Shown: positions 47,047 through 57,135, numbered from the stretch's first letter. The stretch is DNA of 64,000 nt from Reichenbachiella carrageenanivorans (GCF_025639805.1 NZ_CP106735.1:4063501-4127500), one strand, 5' to 3'. Notes: a model not told the origin generated them from the letters alone. Made by a program: numbers and translations.

Positions 47047-47646
47047 CTAAAATAATTCTAATTGTTCAGGAAGCAATCGGAAGCTTTTTCGATGATGAGG
47101 CGTGATGCCAAAGTCACGAATGGCTTGCCTGTGTGCTTGGGTGGGATAGCCCGCATTGGACTGCCAGCCATACTGCGGAAACGCCTGATGCAACTCCGTC
47201 ATCAGTTCGTCTCGATAGGTCTTTGCCAGAACAGACGCTGCCGCTATCGAGTAATACTTTCCATCTCCTTTAATGATTGTTTCATGTGGCAGGTCTTGGT
47301 ATGCCTTGAAGCGATTTCCATCAATCAAAAGCAATTCTGGTCTGGTCTTTAGCTGATCTACTGCTCGGTGCATCGCCAGAAAGGAAGCATTCAGTATATT
47401 GATTTCGTCGATTTCGGTGTGGGACACCACGCCCACCGCCCAAGCGATCGCTTCTGCTTTGATCTCATCTTTGATCACATTTCGCTGTTTGAGGCTGAGT
47501 TTTTTGGAGTCGTTGAGCACGGTGTGCGTGTAATCTGGCGGCAGGATTACGGCAGCAGCCACTACAGGCCCTGCCAAGCAGCCTCGCCCAGCTTCGTCGC
47601 AACCCGCTTCTACCGTACCTTCTCTAAAAAATGACAACAAAGACAT
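47047..47646 (-). CDS. rnhB: Ribonuclease HII
   Basis: 199 residues. The catalytic acidic residues are in [22 protein letters not shown] (Asp, Glu), LLIDGN (Asp) and the [23 protein letters not shown] segment. It removes ribonucleotides from RNA-DNA hybrids in the cytoplasm. It is divergent from the TsaC gene across a 78-base promoter region. Confidence 0.97.
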   Translation of the reverse strand: MSLLSFFREGTVEAGCDEAGRGCLAGPVVAAAVILPPDYTHTVLNDSKKLSLKQRNVIKDEIKAEAIAWAVGVVSHTEIDEINILNASFLAMHRAVDQLKTRPELLLIDGNRFKAYQDLPHETIIKGDGKYYSIAAASVLAKTYRDELMTELHQAFPQYGWQSNAGYPTQAHRQAIRDFGITPHHRKSFRLLPEQLELF

Positions 47647-47724
47647 GCGTCAAAAATAGGAATCTTACGGATTAAAATTCATGTTTTCAATGTATTCTGT
47701 ACCTTCGCATTTCGTTTAATTGAA
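47647..47724. promoter_or_regulatory. Divergent promoter region of rnhB and tsaC
   Basis: On the minus strand TATTTTTG (47651-47658) matches TAnnTTTG but is close to the rnhB start. On the plus strand TACCTTCG (47700-47707) is one mismatch from the consensus and 17 bases before the tsaC start. No clear -33 TTTG was found for either, so confidence is low. Confidence 0.35.
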
Positions 47725-48345
47725 ATGGCAAAAATAGGAACAGACATATTGCATGCTGCAGCACTCCTTCGTGCCGGAAAATTGGTAGGTGTACCTACTG
47801 ATACGGTATACGGATTGGCTGGCCACGCGCAAAAAACGGAAACTCTCCAGGAGATTTTCCTTGTCAAGAAGCGTCCACAAGACAAACCCCTCATTGCCCA
47901 AGTGGATCACCTCGAAAAGGCCACTGGCTTTGTGAAAAACATCCCAAACCATGCACGCATTTTGGCTGAGAAGTATTGGCCAGGTGCATTGACTTTGATT
48001 TTTGAGGCCACACCCGAAGTGTCGCCCATCATGCTGTCTAATGGTAAAACCATGGGACTGCGTGTGCCAGATCACGAGATGACCCTAGCACTGCTGCGCC
48101 AGCTGGACTTTCCTCTGGCCGTAACTAGCGCCAACCTGAACGGACAACCTAGCCCTACTACGGCAGAAGAGGTAAACGAGCAGTTGGGTGATCAGATCGA
48201 ATACATCCTCGATGGCGGTACTAGCTTACATGGTCTGGAGTCCACCATCGTGGGATTCGAAAACAAAATGCCCGTGATATTTCGCCAAGGCGCGATATCC
48301 GAAAAAGAAATATTGGCCACGCTCAATTTGCAGCTGAGTCATTAG
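47725..48345 (+). CDS. tsaC: L-threonylcarbamoyladenylate synthase
   Basis: 206 residues of the YrdC/TsaC family. Visible are VGVPTDTVYGLAG, KKRPQDKPL, KYWPGALTLIF, MGLRVPDHEM and VTSANLNGQPSPTTAEEV, all of them family motifs. It lacks the extra Sua5 C-terminal domain, so it is the short form. It makes threonylcarbamoyl-AMP for the t6A37 modification of tRNAs reading ANN codons. It is probably monocistronic or followed by pgk 104 bases downstream. Confidence 0.95.
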   Translation: MAKIGTDILHAAALLRAGKLVGVPTDTVYGLAGHAQKTETLQEIFLVKKRPQDKPLIAQVDHLEKATGFVKNIPNHARILAEKYWPGALTLIFEATPEVSPIMLSNGKTMGLRVPDHEMTLALLRQLDFPLAVTSANLNGQPSPTTAEEVNEQLGDQIEYILDGGTSLHGLESTIVGFENKMPVIFRQGAISEKEILATLNLQLSH

Positions 48346-48449
48346 TAAATGAAATATTGAACACTAATAATAAAACGCATGACCCAAACGGAGCTTACCC
48401 TATGGACAGCCCCATGATTGCTACAAAATTTATTAGATAATAAACACGA

Positions 48450-49643
48450 ATGACAATGAACACACTAGATCAATTCAATTTCGAAGGCAAAAAAGCCTTG
48501 GTCCGAGTGGATTTCAACGTGCCTTTGAATGCCGAATTTGAAATCACTGACGACACTAGAATTAAGGCGGCTACGCCTACTATCAAAAAAATATTATCCG
48601 ATGGCGGATCAGCTATTTTGATGAGCCACTTGGGTCGTCCGAAAGATGGGCCAGACGAAAAATTCTCTTTGAAATACTTGGTAGCTACCCTGAGCGAAAG
48701 ATTGGGTACGCAAGTAAAGTTTGCCAAAGACTGCATTGGGCAAGACGCAGTAGACTTGGCAGCTGGCCTACAGCCAGGCGAAGTATTGCTACTCAACAAC
48801 CTAAGATTCTACAAAGAAGAAACCAAAGGCGACGAGGCATTTGCTGAAAAGCTATCTAAACTAGGCGATGTGTATGTAAACGATGCCTTCGGTACGGCGC
48901 ACCGTGCGCACGCCTCTACTACTATCGTGGCTAAGTTTTTTACCGACAAGGTATGTGGCTATGTGATGCAAGCGGAGCTAGACAATGCTGAAAAAGTATT
49001 GAACAATCCTGACCGACCATTCACAGCGATCATGGGTGGCGCAAAAGTGTCTGACAAAATCATGATCATCGAGAAGTTGCTCGACAAAGTGGACAACTTG
49101 ATCATCGGCGGCGGTATGTCTTATACTTTCTCTAAAGCCAATGGCGGCAAAATCGGCAACTCACTTTGTGAAGACGACAAAATGCCACTGACCAAAGAAT
49201 TGGTAGAAAAGGCCAAAGCTAAAGGTGTGAACCTTTACCTCCCTGTGGACAACACGATTGCGGACGATTTCAACAACGACGCCAATACGCAAGTAGTAGG
49301 ACGTGGTGAGATTCCTGATGGCTGGGAAGGCCTAGACATCGGACCAGAGACTATGGCGCTTTTCAAAGATGTGGTCTCTAAATCTAAAACAGTACTTTGG
49401 AATGGCCCAATGGGCGTTTTTGAATTCCCAACATTTGCCAAAGGCACTGAAGCTATCGCTGATGCAGTAGTGACTGCTACTGAAAACAACGGTTTCTCAT
49501 TGATTGGTGGTGGAGATTCTGCCTCTGCGATCAACAACCTCGGCTATGGCGACAAAGTATCTTATGTATCTACTGGCGGTGGCGCTTTGCTAGAGTACAT
49601 GGAAGGCAAAGTATTGCCTGGTGTAGCTGCTTTGGAAGCATAA
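48450..49643 (+). CDS. pgk: Phosphoglycerate kinase
   Basis: 397 residues; a second ATG two codons in (48456) is an alternative start. Family motifs: [67 protein letters not shown] and [35 protein letters not shown]. It interconverts 1,3-bisphosphoglycerate and 3-phosphoglycerate with ATP formation in glycolysis. It is monocistronic, with a terminator 26 bases after the stop. Confidence 0.98.
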   Translation: MTMNTLDQFNFEGKKALVRVDFNVPLNAEFEITDDTRIKAATPTIKKILSDGGSAILMSHLGRPKDGPDEKFSLKYLVATLSERLGTQVKFAKDCIGQDAVDLAAGLQPGEVLLLNNLRFYKEETKGDEAFAEKLSKLGDVYVNDAFGTAHRAHASTTIVAKFFTDKVCGYVMQAELDNAEKVLNNPDRPFTAIMGGAKVSDKIMIIEKLLDKVDNLIIGGGMSYTFSKANGGKIGNSLCEDDKMPLTKELVEKAKAKGVNLYLPVDNTIADDFNNDANTQVVGRGEIPDGWEGLDIGPETMALFKDVVSKSKTVLWNGPMGVFEFPTFAKGTEAIADAVVTATENNGFSLIGGGDSASAINNLGYGDKVSYVSTGGGALLEYMEGKVLPGVAALEA

Positions 49644-49668
49644 GCTACATTTCATAAAATTTCATTCG

Positions 49669-49704
49669 AAAAGCCTTTTTGATTCATTTCAAAAAGGCTT
49701 TTTT
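49669..49704 (+). terminator. Intrinsic terminator of pgk
   Basis: A 12-bp perfect stem (49669-49680 with 49691-49702), 10-base loop and a T-tract. Confidence 0.92.
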
Positions 49705-49904
49705 GTGTCTGAATATCTCATATACTCCTAAAAATGGGTCACTCCATATCTGGGGGTGAATTTGAATTCACATTCATTATAACCCATTCTGATCGCCACC
49801 ATTAAAGCCATGGAGGCTCATCCTTTTTCTAAAACAAAAAGCATAGTTTTTAAATTGGACATCAATTATCAATGTAGTAATCCCCCATCTTCACAGACTG
49901 ACCC

Positions 49905-51611
49905 CTAAAAATCCGACGGCAATTCAAAACTCATTTCCTGCTTCGATATGGGATGTACGAAAGTGAGCGCAGCGGCTTGAAGGTACAAGCGCGTAGCGGG
50001 CTTGCCATACAGATCGTCGCCCACCATTGGCGTATTGAGTCCGTCTTGATGTGCCGCATGTACTCGCAGCTGATGCGTGCGCCCAGTCATGGGCCAGAGA
50101 TGCACAAGCGTGCGCCCCGCCGATCGCTCGACCACCTGCCATCGAGTAACGGCCGATTTGCCATGCGTATTGCACACCAGTTGCCTGGGGCGATCTTCGA
50201 TATCTGGCCTCAGGGGCAATTCGATCACTCCCTCCTCCTCAGCGATCTCGCCTTCGAGCAAGGCCACGTATCTTTTTTTGATCGAGCGATCCAAAAACTG
50301 CTCTTGCAGCGCCTTGTGTACGTCTTTGGTCTTAGCCACCAGTAGCAGACCCGACGTAGCCCGATCCAACCGATGCACCAGCAGTGGCCCTGTGGCCTCT
50401 GGGTATATACGCGCCATACGAGCCCATACTGAGTCGGCATTGGACTTGCCTGGCACCGACAAAAACTCATGAGGCTTGTTCACCACCAGTAGAAAATCAT
50501 CTTCATAAACTACTGGCAATTTCTTTTCTTCGGTATTTACCGAAAGCATCGGGCTTTCATCTACCTCCATACCAGCGAGCATGTGCGACAAAATAGGCTC
50601 ACATTTGCCCTTGCACGACGGGTAGAAGTAGCCATGCTTGCGAATCTCAGAGCTGGGCGATTGCCCCCACCAAAACTCCGCCATCGCCAGCGGCTGAAGC
50701 CCATGCCGAAAGGCATACTGCAGCAACTTGGGTGCTGCACAGTCTCCCGCACCCGAAGGAGGTGTTTTAAATACCGTCTGCTCAAAAATATGGCAGACAC
50801 TGCGGGTTTCTCCTGCGATATTCAAAAACTGATATTGATCAAAAATCTCTTGCTGGAGGTCGTTGGACAGCTGTCGCCTTTTCTCCTTGAGCGCCTTTAG
50901 CTTCTGCTCCCATTCTTGGAAGGTCTCAGTATAAACTGCCAGCTTTTGCTTCCACGACCGATTCAGGTCTTTGCTCTGATAGTGCAGGGCCATACTTTCT
51001 CTTTTAAGCTGTGCTTCTAGTGCTGCATACTCCTCGGCAGTGGCTGTTTTTTCGGCAGCTGCTCGCTGGGCTTTTCGGTTCTTCTTGGCTTGTTTTTCGG
51101 TAGCCTTGCAGGCAGCGATCTCGGCTTCCGACAATGATTGGGCTTTCGCCAAATCCTGCTGAGCCTGTACATAAGCGGCAGACTGCTCACAAGCCTGAAT
51201 CTCAGCCGTAACGGCTTCGATACGTTTCTCTCCTTGACGGAAAAAGCTATCCACGGCCAAGTAATCTACCACAGGCGGTACAAACCCTGGCCAGTGATGC
51301 TGCTCAGCGAGCTTTCCTGAAAAAGCCGACAAAAACCCTATCCTACCATCCGCTCTACGCACCAATAGCACACCAAACATCTTTCCGATATTGACACCCT
51401 CTACAAAATGGTCTATCCCAAAATCATGTCGCCAATCGGTCTGCGTGTTGAGTCTGGCTTGCAGCTGCTCCGCTGCCAGTAGACACAGCGGGTGTGGCTC
51501 ATAAAAAAACGGATACGTAAATCGCTCCGGCAGCGCCATGCCCTCAATAGGCGACTCAAAGTCGGTAAAACAAGAATTGGCTATAGTAGATGGCTCGCTC
51601 ATGAACGGCAA
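49905..51611 (-). CDS. RluA-family pseudouridine synthase with long N-terminal extension
   Basis: 568 residues; ATGs at residues 1 and 4 both fit. The catalytic RluA domain is at ~365-565: VNKPHEFLSVPGK, the Asp in LVHRLDRATSGLLLVAKT, RYVALLEGEI and MTGRTHQLRVHAAH. The N-terminal ~340 residues include an Ala/Glu/Lys-rich coiled coil (~125-250) and a segment with Cys residues (GAGDCAAPKLLQYAF, YPSCKGKCEPIL). This long form is known among RluA homologues and modifies rRNA or tRNA uridine; the target is unclear. The local GC content is visibly higher than in the neighbouring genes, which suggests transfer or different selection. Confidence 0.9.
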   Translation of the reverse strand: MPFMSEPSTIANSCFTDFESPIEGMALPERFTYPFFYEPHPLCLLAAEQLQARLNTQTDWRHDFGIDHFVEGVNIGKMFGVLLVRRADGRIGFLSAFSGKLAEQHHWPGFVPPVVDYLAVDSFFRQGEKRIEAVTAEIQACEQSAAYVQAQQDLAKAQSLSEAEIAACKATEKQAKKNRKAQRAAAEKTATAEEYAALEAQLKRESMALHYQSKDLNRSWKQKLAVYTETFQEWEQKLKALKEKRRQLSNDLQQEIFDQYQFLNIAGETRSVCHIFEQTVFKTPPSGAGDCAAPKLLQYAFRHGLQPLAMAEFWWGQSPSSEIRKHGYFYPSCKGKCEPILSHMLAGMEVDESPMLSVNTEEKKLPVVYEDDFLLVVNKPHEFLSVPGKSNADSVWARMARIYPEATGPLLVHRLDRATSGLLLVAKTKDVHKALQEQFLDRSIKKRYVALLEGEIAEEEGVIELPLRPDIEDRPRQLVCNTHGKSAVTRWQVVERSAGRTLVHLWPMTGRTHQLRVHAAHQDGLNTPMVGDDLYGKPATRLYLQAAALTFVHPISKQEMSFELPSDF

Positions 51612-51828
51612 AGGTAGCGCTAATCGCCACCACCTCCCAGCCCGACTAGCGAGATATTACCCAAGCGATAGTAGATCCACTAACCTATTGTTTGCCAGTG
51701 ATTATTTAGTTATTCTTGTCGATAGGACTGATTTGAAATCGGTTCTATTAATACATCATTTGGATGTGCCGCAGGAGGTAGGGTATGTTCGAAGGTTAGC
51801 TATAATTTTCTTCTTTATTTTCACACTA

Positions 51829-52434
51829 ATGACTTTTTTAAAATTTACACTACTAATGCTAGTAGGAATAACTTCAATTTGTAGAGGACAAGAATCCTCG
51901 AAATATTTGAAATTGAAGAATTCGCCCGACTACCGTACTGGTTATGTGTTTATTCTTGATTCCACAAAAATTGAGGGACTAATTAAACATGATTTTTTGA
52001 ATGAGGCCGCTAATTATTCTGTTGTAAAATTCATCCATAAGGACGGATCAAAAGAAAAATACTACCCTAACAATTCTATTTCTTTTGGTTATTCATATCA
52101 CAAATTTATATCTGACGGCTCATCCTTCTTGGAGCTTATCCAAGCTGGTAAGAATATTTCACTATACAAGAATGTCACAAAATCCTCATGGAGTGCGCCT
52201 GGTGCGCCTGGGATGAGCTCAACGACCTATTCATCTACTTTTGAGCATTATTATGTTAAAAGAGACAGTGAAGATTCATTTAAGGAAGTTCAAAACAAAA
52301 AATTCAAAGAAGTTTTTTCCGAGTACTTTTATGATTGTGAGGCATTGAGCGTTGAAATTTCAAAAGAAGAACTAGGCCTAAAGGACATAAAAACAATTGT
52401 TAGAAAATACAATGCCTGCAAATTAAATCGCTAA
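51829..52434 (+). CDS. Secreted protein of unknown function
   Basis: 201 residues from ATG at 51829, where a signal peptide starts (MTFLKFTLLMLVGITSICRGQ); the open frame extends far upstream, but only across the 5' end of the pseudouridine synthase gene. Mature features: GYVFILDSTKIEGLIKHD near the start, a Ser/Pro/Gly-rich stretch (SWSAPGAPGMSSTTYSST) and two Cys in the last 50 residues. No family recognised. Codon use is AT-rich, in contrast to the upstream gene. Confidence 0.7.
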   Translation: MTFLKFTLLMLVGITSICRGQESSKYLKLKNSPDYRTGYVFILDSTKIEGLIKHDFLNEAANYSVVKFIHKDGSKEKYYPNNSISFGYSYHKFISDGSSFLELIQAGKNISLYKNVTKSSWSAPGAPGMSSTTYSSTFEHYYVKRDSEDSFKEVQNKKFKEVFSEYFYDCEALSVEISKEELGLKDIKTIVRKYNACKLNR

Positions 52435-52789
52435 TATCATCCCTCTCTCTAACCCTAGGCTAAACACAAAAATCCTGTAATCTAAAATAAACAAGGGTCT
52501 CTGCCCCGAATGATTCGTTAGCTTTTGAGTGATAGTGACAACCAAGCAGATGCTCTCATTGGTTTTGAACCGTAGCAGATCCTACGTGTCTGCTACGGTT
52601 CAAGTGTTCTTCAAAAACACTTGAAACTACAAAAAAATAATATACAATCTCTAGAATACTTAGTTCCAGACTTTTGCCATCCTATCCTTTTTTCTAACTC
52701 AGAGTTTAAAAAAACTTTAAGGTAAATCGGTAGATCAATAATATGATTTCAAAGTCAATCTAACAAAGGGTAGTCTCTGGATTACTAAA
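52435..52789. other. Intergenic region with two overlapping hairpins
   Basis: 355 bases. Hairpin 1: perfect 15-bp arms 52565-52579 and 52589-52603 (TTGAACCGTAGCAGA), 9-base loop. Hairpin 2: perfect 10-bp arms 52599-52608 and 52616-52625 (TTCAAGTGTT), 7-base loop. They share bases 52599-52603, so only one full form can exist at a time. No T-tract follows, so these are not ordinary terminators. No reading frame was convincing. Confidence 0.6.
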
Positions 52790-53185
52790 TTATTTCACAC
52801 CTGGATCTATCCCATCTTTGATCCAGCTAATACCAATTGCCTCCCAGTTACCGTTGCTAGAAGCGTCGATATACCTCTCCCATTCGTCGATACCTGTGGT
52901 TTTTGCGATTCTTTTGAACTGCATCGTAGAGATCGCACTGCTCAAGACTACGACAGACCTCTCCATTCCTTTTCGCTTGTAGTTCATCTGTCCTTCTTCC
53001 ATGATACGTTGACTTTCTGCCGGGAGAGGTTTCATTTCTCTCAAGTCAGCAAACAAACCGAAATTTTCAGGAGATTTTTCTAGCAATTCAAGAGATTCTT
53101 CATACCATTCTTGCATTTCTTCTTGTTTAATAAACCCGCTAAACGTGAGGTAGTAACCGTAGCTCTTCTGCTCAATTTTATACAT
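52790..53185 (-). CDS. Small STAS/SpoIIAA-like protein
   Basis: 131 residues, cytoplasmic (no signal). The pattern MYKIEQKSYGYYLTFSGFIKQEEMQEWYEESLELLEKSPENFGLFADLREMKPL resembles SpoIIAA-like/STAS proteins (strand, helix, then a conserved DLRxM). A second half continues QFKRIAKTTGIDEWERYIDAS. Such proteins often bind lipids or partner switches. It is alone on its strand. The family call is tentative. Confidence 0.65.
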   Translation of the reverse strand: MYKIEQKSYGYYLTFSGFIKQEEMQEWYEESLELLEKSPENFGLFADLREMKPLPAESQRIMEEGQMNYKRKGMERSVVVLSSAISTMQFKRIAKTTGIDEWERYIDASSNGNWEAIGISWIKDGIDPGVK

Positions 53186-53393
53186 AATTAATAGTCTTTA
53201 TTGTTCTTTCAATAACTGTTGAAATTTCTGGCAAGATACTTTTTTTTCATAAAAATATAATCTTACAACATGCTTAGATACAAACAAGGACATCCACTTT
53301 TGAGTGCAGCAGACACTACAACTAGGGAGGGTAAATGATGATTCATTTGTGAAAATGAAGTAACCTTACAGCACTGTTAGAACAAAAAACGTG

Positions 53394-53993
53394 ATGAAAA
53401 TATTTAAAATGCTCCTCCTGCTTCAACTCACATTAAGCTATGGGGCTTGTTATTCCCAAAAGACTAAAATGAGCAAGGAAGTAGAAGAAATCATCATGCT
53501 TGGAAAAGATTCTATTGTGCAATTAGCATTAGCGCTCATTGATAAAAAAATAGACCCTCAAAATTTTTCATCCATAAAAATAATGTCCAATGAAGAGCAA
53601 GTTTATGTCTCATTCATGAATCCCATAAAATACCTCCCTATCAAATCCGCATTTTATTTCGACTTAGGTGTAGCTATTTTAGAGCAAACCATCACATACA
53701 GTCCTGTTTTCAATGGTGTTGACGAGACCCAAGCACAGATTCCATTCTATATTCCAACCAAGGAAGCAGAGAAAAACATTCAGTTTGTGATAGAAGCCAT
53801 AAATAAGAGTAATGAAATTGATGCCTTCGATCCGTCTAGTTTTGACGATGATATGATCATTCGCGAACACGAAAACTATTATGCTATACATGTGATTTCA
53901 GAGACCACAGAATCATCATATAAAATTGAAAAAACATCTGGAAATATATATGACATGGCGCATGCTCATCTTGCCCCTCCTCCTTTTGACTAA
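53394..53993 (+). CDS. Secreted protein of unknown function
   Basis: 199 residues from ATG at 53394 (a GTG directly before it is also possible). Signal peptide MKIFKMLLLLQLTLSYGACYSQ; Cys at GAC suggests a possible lipoprotein but the box is weak. The mature part contains ALALIDKKIDPQNFSSIKIM and YAIHVISETTESSYKIEKTSGNIYDMAHAHLAPPPFD. Function unknown. Confidence 0.7.
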   Translation: MKIFKMLLLLQLTLSYGACYSQKTKMSKEVEEIIMLGKDSIVQLALALIDKKIDPQNFSSIKIMSNEEQVYVSFMNPIKYLPIKSAFYFDLGVAILEQTITYSPVFNGVDETQAQIPFYIPTKEAEKNIQFVIEAINKSNEIDAFDPSSFDDDMIIREHENYYAIHVISETTESSYKIEKTSGNIYDMAHAHLAPPPFD

Positions 53994-54121
53994 CCATATA
54001 TCATTCCTGAAGAAGCATAGTTTTGTAATTCTACTTGTAGAAACAAAAGCACTTATCTCAAAAATGGGTGGAAATAGAATAACATGGGTAAGGCAATTAG
54101 TAAATCTACAATACAAACAAG

Positions 54122-54157
54122 AAAGGCGGCTTTGATCATGTGATCAAAGCCGCCTTT
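54122..54157. terminator. Bidirectional terminator
   Basis: A perfect 17-bp inverted repeat (54122-54138 with 54141-54157) between the convergent secreted-protein and PspC/GIN genes. Confidence 0.92.
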
Positions 54158-54181
54158 GGTTTATCTATCCTCGGTAGTTTC

Positions 54182-56701
54182 TTACCTACCTGATCTGCGT
54201 ACAGTACTGAGTTCATCTTCGTTGATCACATGCGCATCGGCATCTCCATCATAGCGCACAGTACTGAGACCTGAGGCATCCACCACCAGTCTTTTGTTCG
54301 CATTCACTTTGGCATTGGATGCACCAGAAGCTGATACTTCTACAGTTTCGGCTTTTAGCTCAAAGGCCTCCAAGCTAGATGCACCAGACACTTCTGCTTC
54401 CAAGTACGATGTGTTACCTTCGAGCCCCATCGAACTGGCGCCATTCAAGTACACGTAGAGTTCTTCTGCTCGGATATTCATATCCGCAGATGAGGCTCCT
54501 CCCAAATCGATCTCTAGGTCTTCGACTTCAAAATCTTTGACTTCGAAATAACATAAGCCTTTGCTGCTCAATTTGGTCAATCCAGGCATGGTGATGTATA
54601 CATCCAATCGCAAATCTTCATCCAAGTCTTTGAGCAAATCCCATTTCTTTCCCGACATATCGATCTCCAATACATCTCCATATTTTTTGATCAACACGTC
54701 TTTTTTGTATCGCTCACTCCCTTTCACGCTTATGCTATATTCATCTGCTTGGTTTACGTAGACATTGTATATACCTCGGACTTCTATTTGATCAAAATCT
54801 TGAATTTCAAAAATCATCGGTTCACCTGTGTATGTTTTTGACTTAGATTTCGAATGGTATTTGAGTTTGGACTTGTGCTCTTTCGTGTCGTCATGGTCTA
54901 ACAAACCCCCAGACGTATTTTGCCTTTCGCAAGTCAAGCAATTGAGCCCCTCTTCGGTAAAGATCCATTCATTTTCTTTGTTAATTTGCCAGCTTCTATA
55001 TCCGTTTCTATTGAAAGTATGCTCAATGATATCAATCATATCGTCGTCCAACACAAACTTTCGGTTGTAAGGAATGTAAAGTGTCATATCCAATTCTTGC
55101 GCTCTGAATTTCGCTTTTTCTTTAAACCTATAATCCGAATCAAAAATCAACTCGTTGCCTTTTTGACGTACGTCATAAGTCACCATTTGTGCATTTTGCT
55201 CGGCTTGTTGTCTGCTACGACCGTGCGCTTCGTAGCGCATATCCAATCGCACAACAGAATCCTCATTCCCTCGCAGCTTAAGACTGGTGGCATCAATGCC
55301 ATTAAAGTCCACATAGTCTAGTGTCAGCAAGAGCGGCTGAGAAACCTCCACATCGAAAGTACGTGTCTCTTGATAAGAACCTTCATTTCTAAACTCACCC
55401 ACCAAACCTGGAATAGTGATAGACAGGCCAACCAGACAGATAACCCACACGCCAAAAATAGACCAGCCTAGTGGTGCACGAAGCACCATTTTCTTGATCA
55501 CAATGGATATGCCCAAAAGCCCAATGACTAAAAATGGAATGAAGGCTGTCAGGAATATAGCCAAAAAGGTAAACCCTGATATGCTCTCCATTACAATATC
55601 AGCTGGGAAAAAAGATGCACTGCCCCAACCGCCAAAGCCTGCAAACAAGCCGAACAAAACACCAGCACCTATAAACAAGCCCATCATACCAGAAATACCG
55701 ATCATAGCAATAAACAAACCTGCCAACACCCTAATGGCATGCATCAATACATTAGAAAAAGGCCCCAACAATCCCGCTAACGCCGCAAACAAAGCCGCGA
55801 TTAACCGAAAGGGAAAAAGGAGTACTTTAGCCAATGCACTTTCTTCTCCATCTTCCTGTTTAAGATTGCGTTTCACCTTTTGCTCTATATTGGACAAGGT
55901 AACTGGCTCGCCCTGCATCTGCATTTTGTCTGTAATAGACTTCGCTACAGGTGTGATCATCCAAAGGATAATGTAGAGTATAACCCCTGTACCCCCTAGA
56001 AAGATAGACACTACGAATAGCAAACGGACGAGCGTAATATCCGTACCGAAGAAGGCCGCAATACCGCTAGCCACTCCACCCAACACCTGATGATCTGGAT
56101 CTCGAAACATCTTCTTGACCTCTTCGTCATCACCCAGATTTTTAGCCCCTGGTATCACAATCCACAAGACAATATATGCCAAAAAGACCGCTCCACTCAA
56201 AGCAGAAATGAAGACATTGAGTAGCATCATAACGGCTATCAGACGGACCCAAAGTGGATCGATGCTGAAATAGTACGCAATACCTGCGGCTACTCCTCCA
56301 AGCACCTTCCGTTTTTCGTCACGATGCAGTCGCTGCTTACCAAAATCATTGGCATGATCCGTACGCTCTTTTTGCCCTTTCTTTTCTTGTTTAGGTGTTT
56401 CCTCCTCTGCTGAGGATGTCGTAGGTTCATCGTCTTCAATCGCCTCAAAATCCGCCACGGTTCCCATGGTATCGATCAACGCTTGCACGTCTAGTTCGTT
56501 GATGATCTGTTTGCCATCATCGAGTTTGGACAAAAATATTTCTGCCACCCTGCTTTCTATATCGGCAATGATCTCGGCGCTGTCTTCATAGGAAGAGAAG
56601 TAGTTGTTGATGGTTTCTAAATACCCTTTGAGCTGAGCATAACCATCCTCCTCTATATGAAAAATAATACCGCTTATATTGATACTAATATTTTTTTTCA
56701 T
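54182..56701 (-). CDS. PspC-domain membrane protein with C-terminal GIN (DUF2807) domain
   Basis: 839 residues. An N-terminal cytoplasmic segment (~1-110) is followed by two PspC domains in tandem (~120-185 and ~190-255), each with KxLGGVAAGIA(Y/A)(Y/F)F and a membrane helix. A Gly/Ala-rich multi-span region (~275-430) leads to extracytoplasmic domains. The last ~200 residues form a putative auto-transporter adhesin head GIN domain (EIQDFDQIEVRGIYNVYVNQADEYSISVKG, SSKGLCYFEV, ASSADMNIRA). It is probably a membrane-stress protein related to PspC. The PadR gene 77 bases upstream, on the same strand, probably regulates it. Confidence 0.9.
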   Translation of the reverse strand: MKKNISINISGIIFHIEEDGYAQLKGYLETINNYFSSYEDSAEIIADIESRVAEIFLSKLDDGKQIINELDVQALIDTMGTVADFEAIEDDEPTTSSAEEETPKQEKKGQKERTDHANDFGKQRLHRDEKRKVLGGVAAGIAYYFSIDPLWVRLIAVMMLLNVFISALSGAVFLAYIVLWIVIPGAKNLGDDEEVKKMFRDPDHQVLGGVASGIAAFFGTDITLVRLLFVVSIFLGGTGVILYIILWMITPVAKSITDKMQMQGEPVTLSNIEQKVKRNLKQEDGEESALAKVLLFPFRLIAALFAALAGLLGPFSNVLMHAIRVLAGLFIAMIGISGMMGLFIGAGVLFGLFAGFGGWGSASFFPADIVMESISGFTFLAIFLTAFIPFLVIGLLGISIVIKKMVLRAPLGWSIFGVWVICLVGLSITIPGLVGEFRNEGSYQETRTFDVEVSQPLLLTLDYVDFNGIDATSLKLRGNEDSVVRLDMRYEAHGRSRQQAEQNAQMVTYDVRQKGNELIFDSDYRFKEKAKFRAQELDMTLYIPYNRKFVLDDDMIDIIEHTFNRNGYRSWQINKENEWIFTEEGLNCLTCERQNTSGGLLDHDDTKEHKSKLKYHSKSKSKTYTGEPMIFEIQDFDQIEVRGIYNVYVNQADEYSISVKGSERYKKDVLIKKYGDVLEIDMSGKKWDLLKDLDEDLRLDVYITMPGLTKLSSKGLCYFEVKDFEVEDLEIDLGGASSADMNIRAEELYVYLNGASSMGLEGNTSYLEAEVSGASSLEAFELKAETVEVSASGASNAKVNANKRLVVDASGLSTVRYDGDADAHVINEDELSTVRRSGR

Positions 56702-56778
56702 TGTCTTTTATTTAATACTTGATCTAATAGGCAGGCACCCTATCAGTCCATTTTTGGTTTTAGATTTATTGATGATTG

Positions 56779-57135
56779 TCATGTTTTGACTGTTTTGTTT
56801 TTTGCAGACCGTTTGGCACTGATTTTTTTGGTAGAGGACATCAATTCTTTCCAAGTCTCATCTAGTTTTCCTAAAAAATCGCTACCCTCTTCTGTAATAG
56901 TATAATACTTACGTGGCGGTCCTGATTTAGACTCTACCCATTTGTAATCTACTAATCCAGCTTTTCGCAATCGAGTGAGCAATGGGTACAATGTACCCTC
57001 TACCACCATGATTTTTGCTGAAGTGAGCTCTTCGAGCATATCCGAAGCATACACTTCTCCCCTTGAAATAATTTGCAAAATGCAAAACTCAAGAATGCCC
57101 TTCCTCATCTGTACTTGTGTGTTTTCTATCTTCAT
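56779..57135 (-). CDS. PadR-family transcriptional regulator
   Basis: 118 residues with the PadR winged helix: LEFCILQIISRGEVYASDMLEEL, the wing motif VEGTLYPLLTRLRKAGLVDYKW, and GPPRKYYTITEEG. The C-terminus is Lys-rich. It is likely autoregulated, with the PspC/GIN gene as its operon partner. The inducing signal is unknown; PadR regulators often respond to small molecules. Confidence 0.94.
   Translation of the reverse strand: MKIENTQVQMRKGILEFCILQIISRGEVYASDMLEELTSAKIMVVEGTLYPLLTRLRKAGLVDYKWVESKSGPPRKYYTITEEGSDFLGKLDETWKELMSSTKKISAKRSAKNKTVKT

Noticed and set aside
49757..49772. Palindrome GTGAATTTGAATTCAC downstream of pgk
   Set aside because: Only 7 bp, no T-tract, single copy in the window; no function can be supported.
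49953..50472. Long antisense frames inside the pseudouridine synthase gene
   Set aside because: They mirror a GC-rich coding gene with clear RluA motifs; the encoded sequences have no recognisable features.
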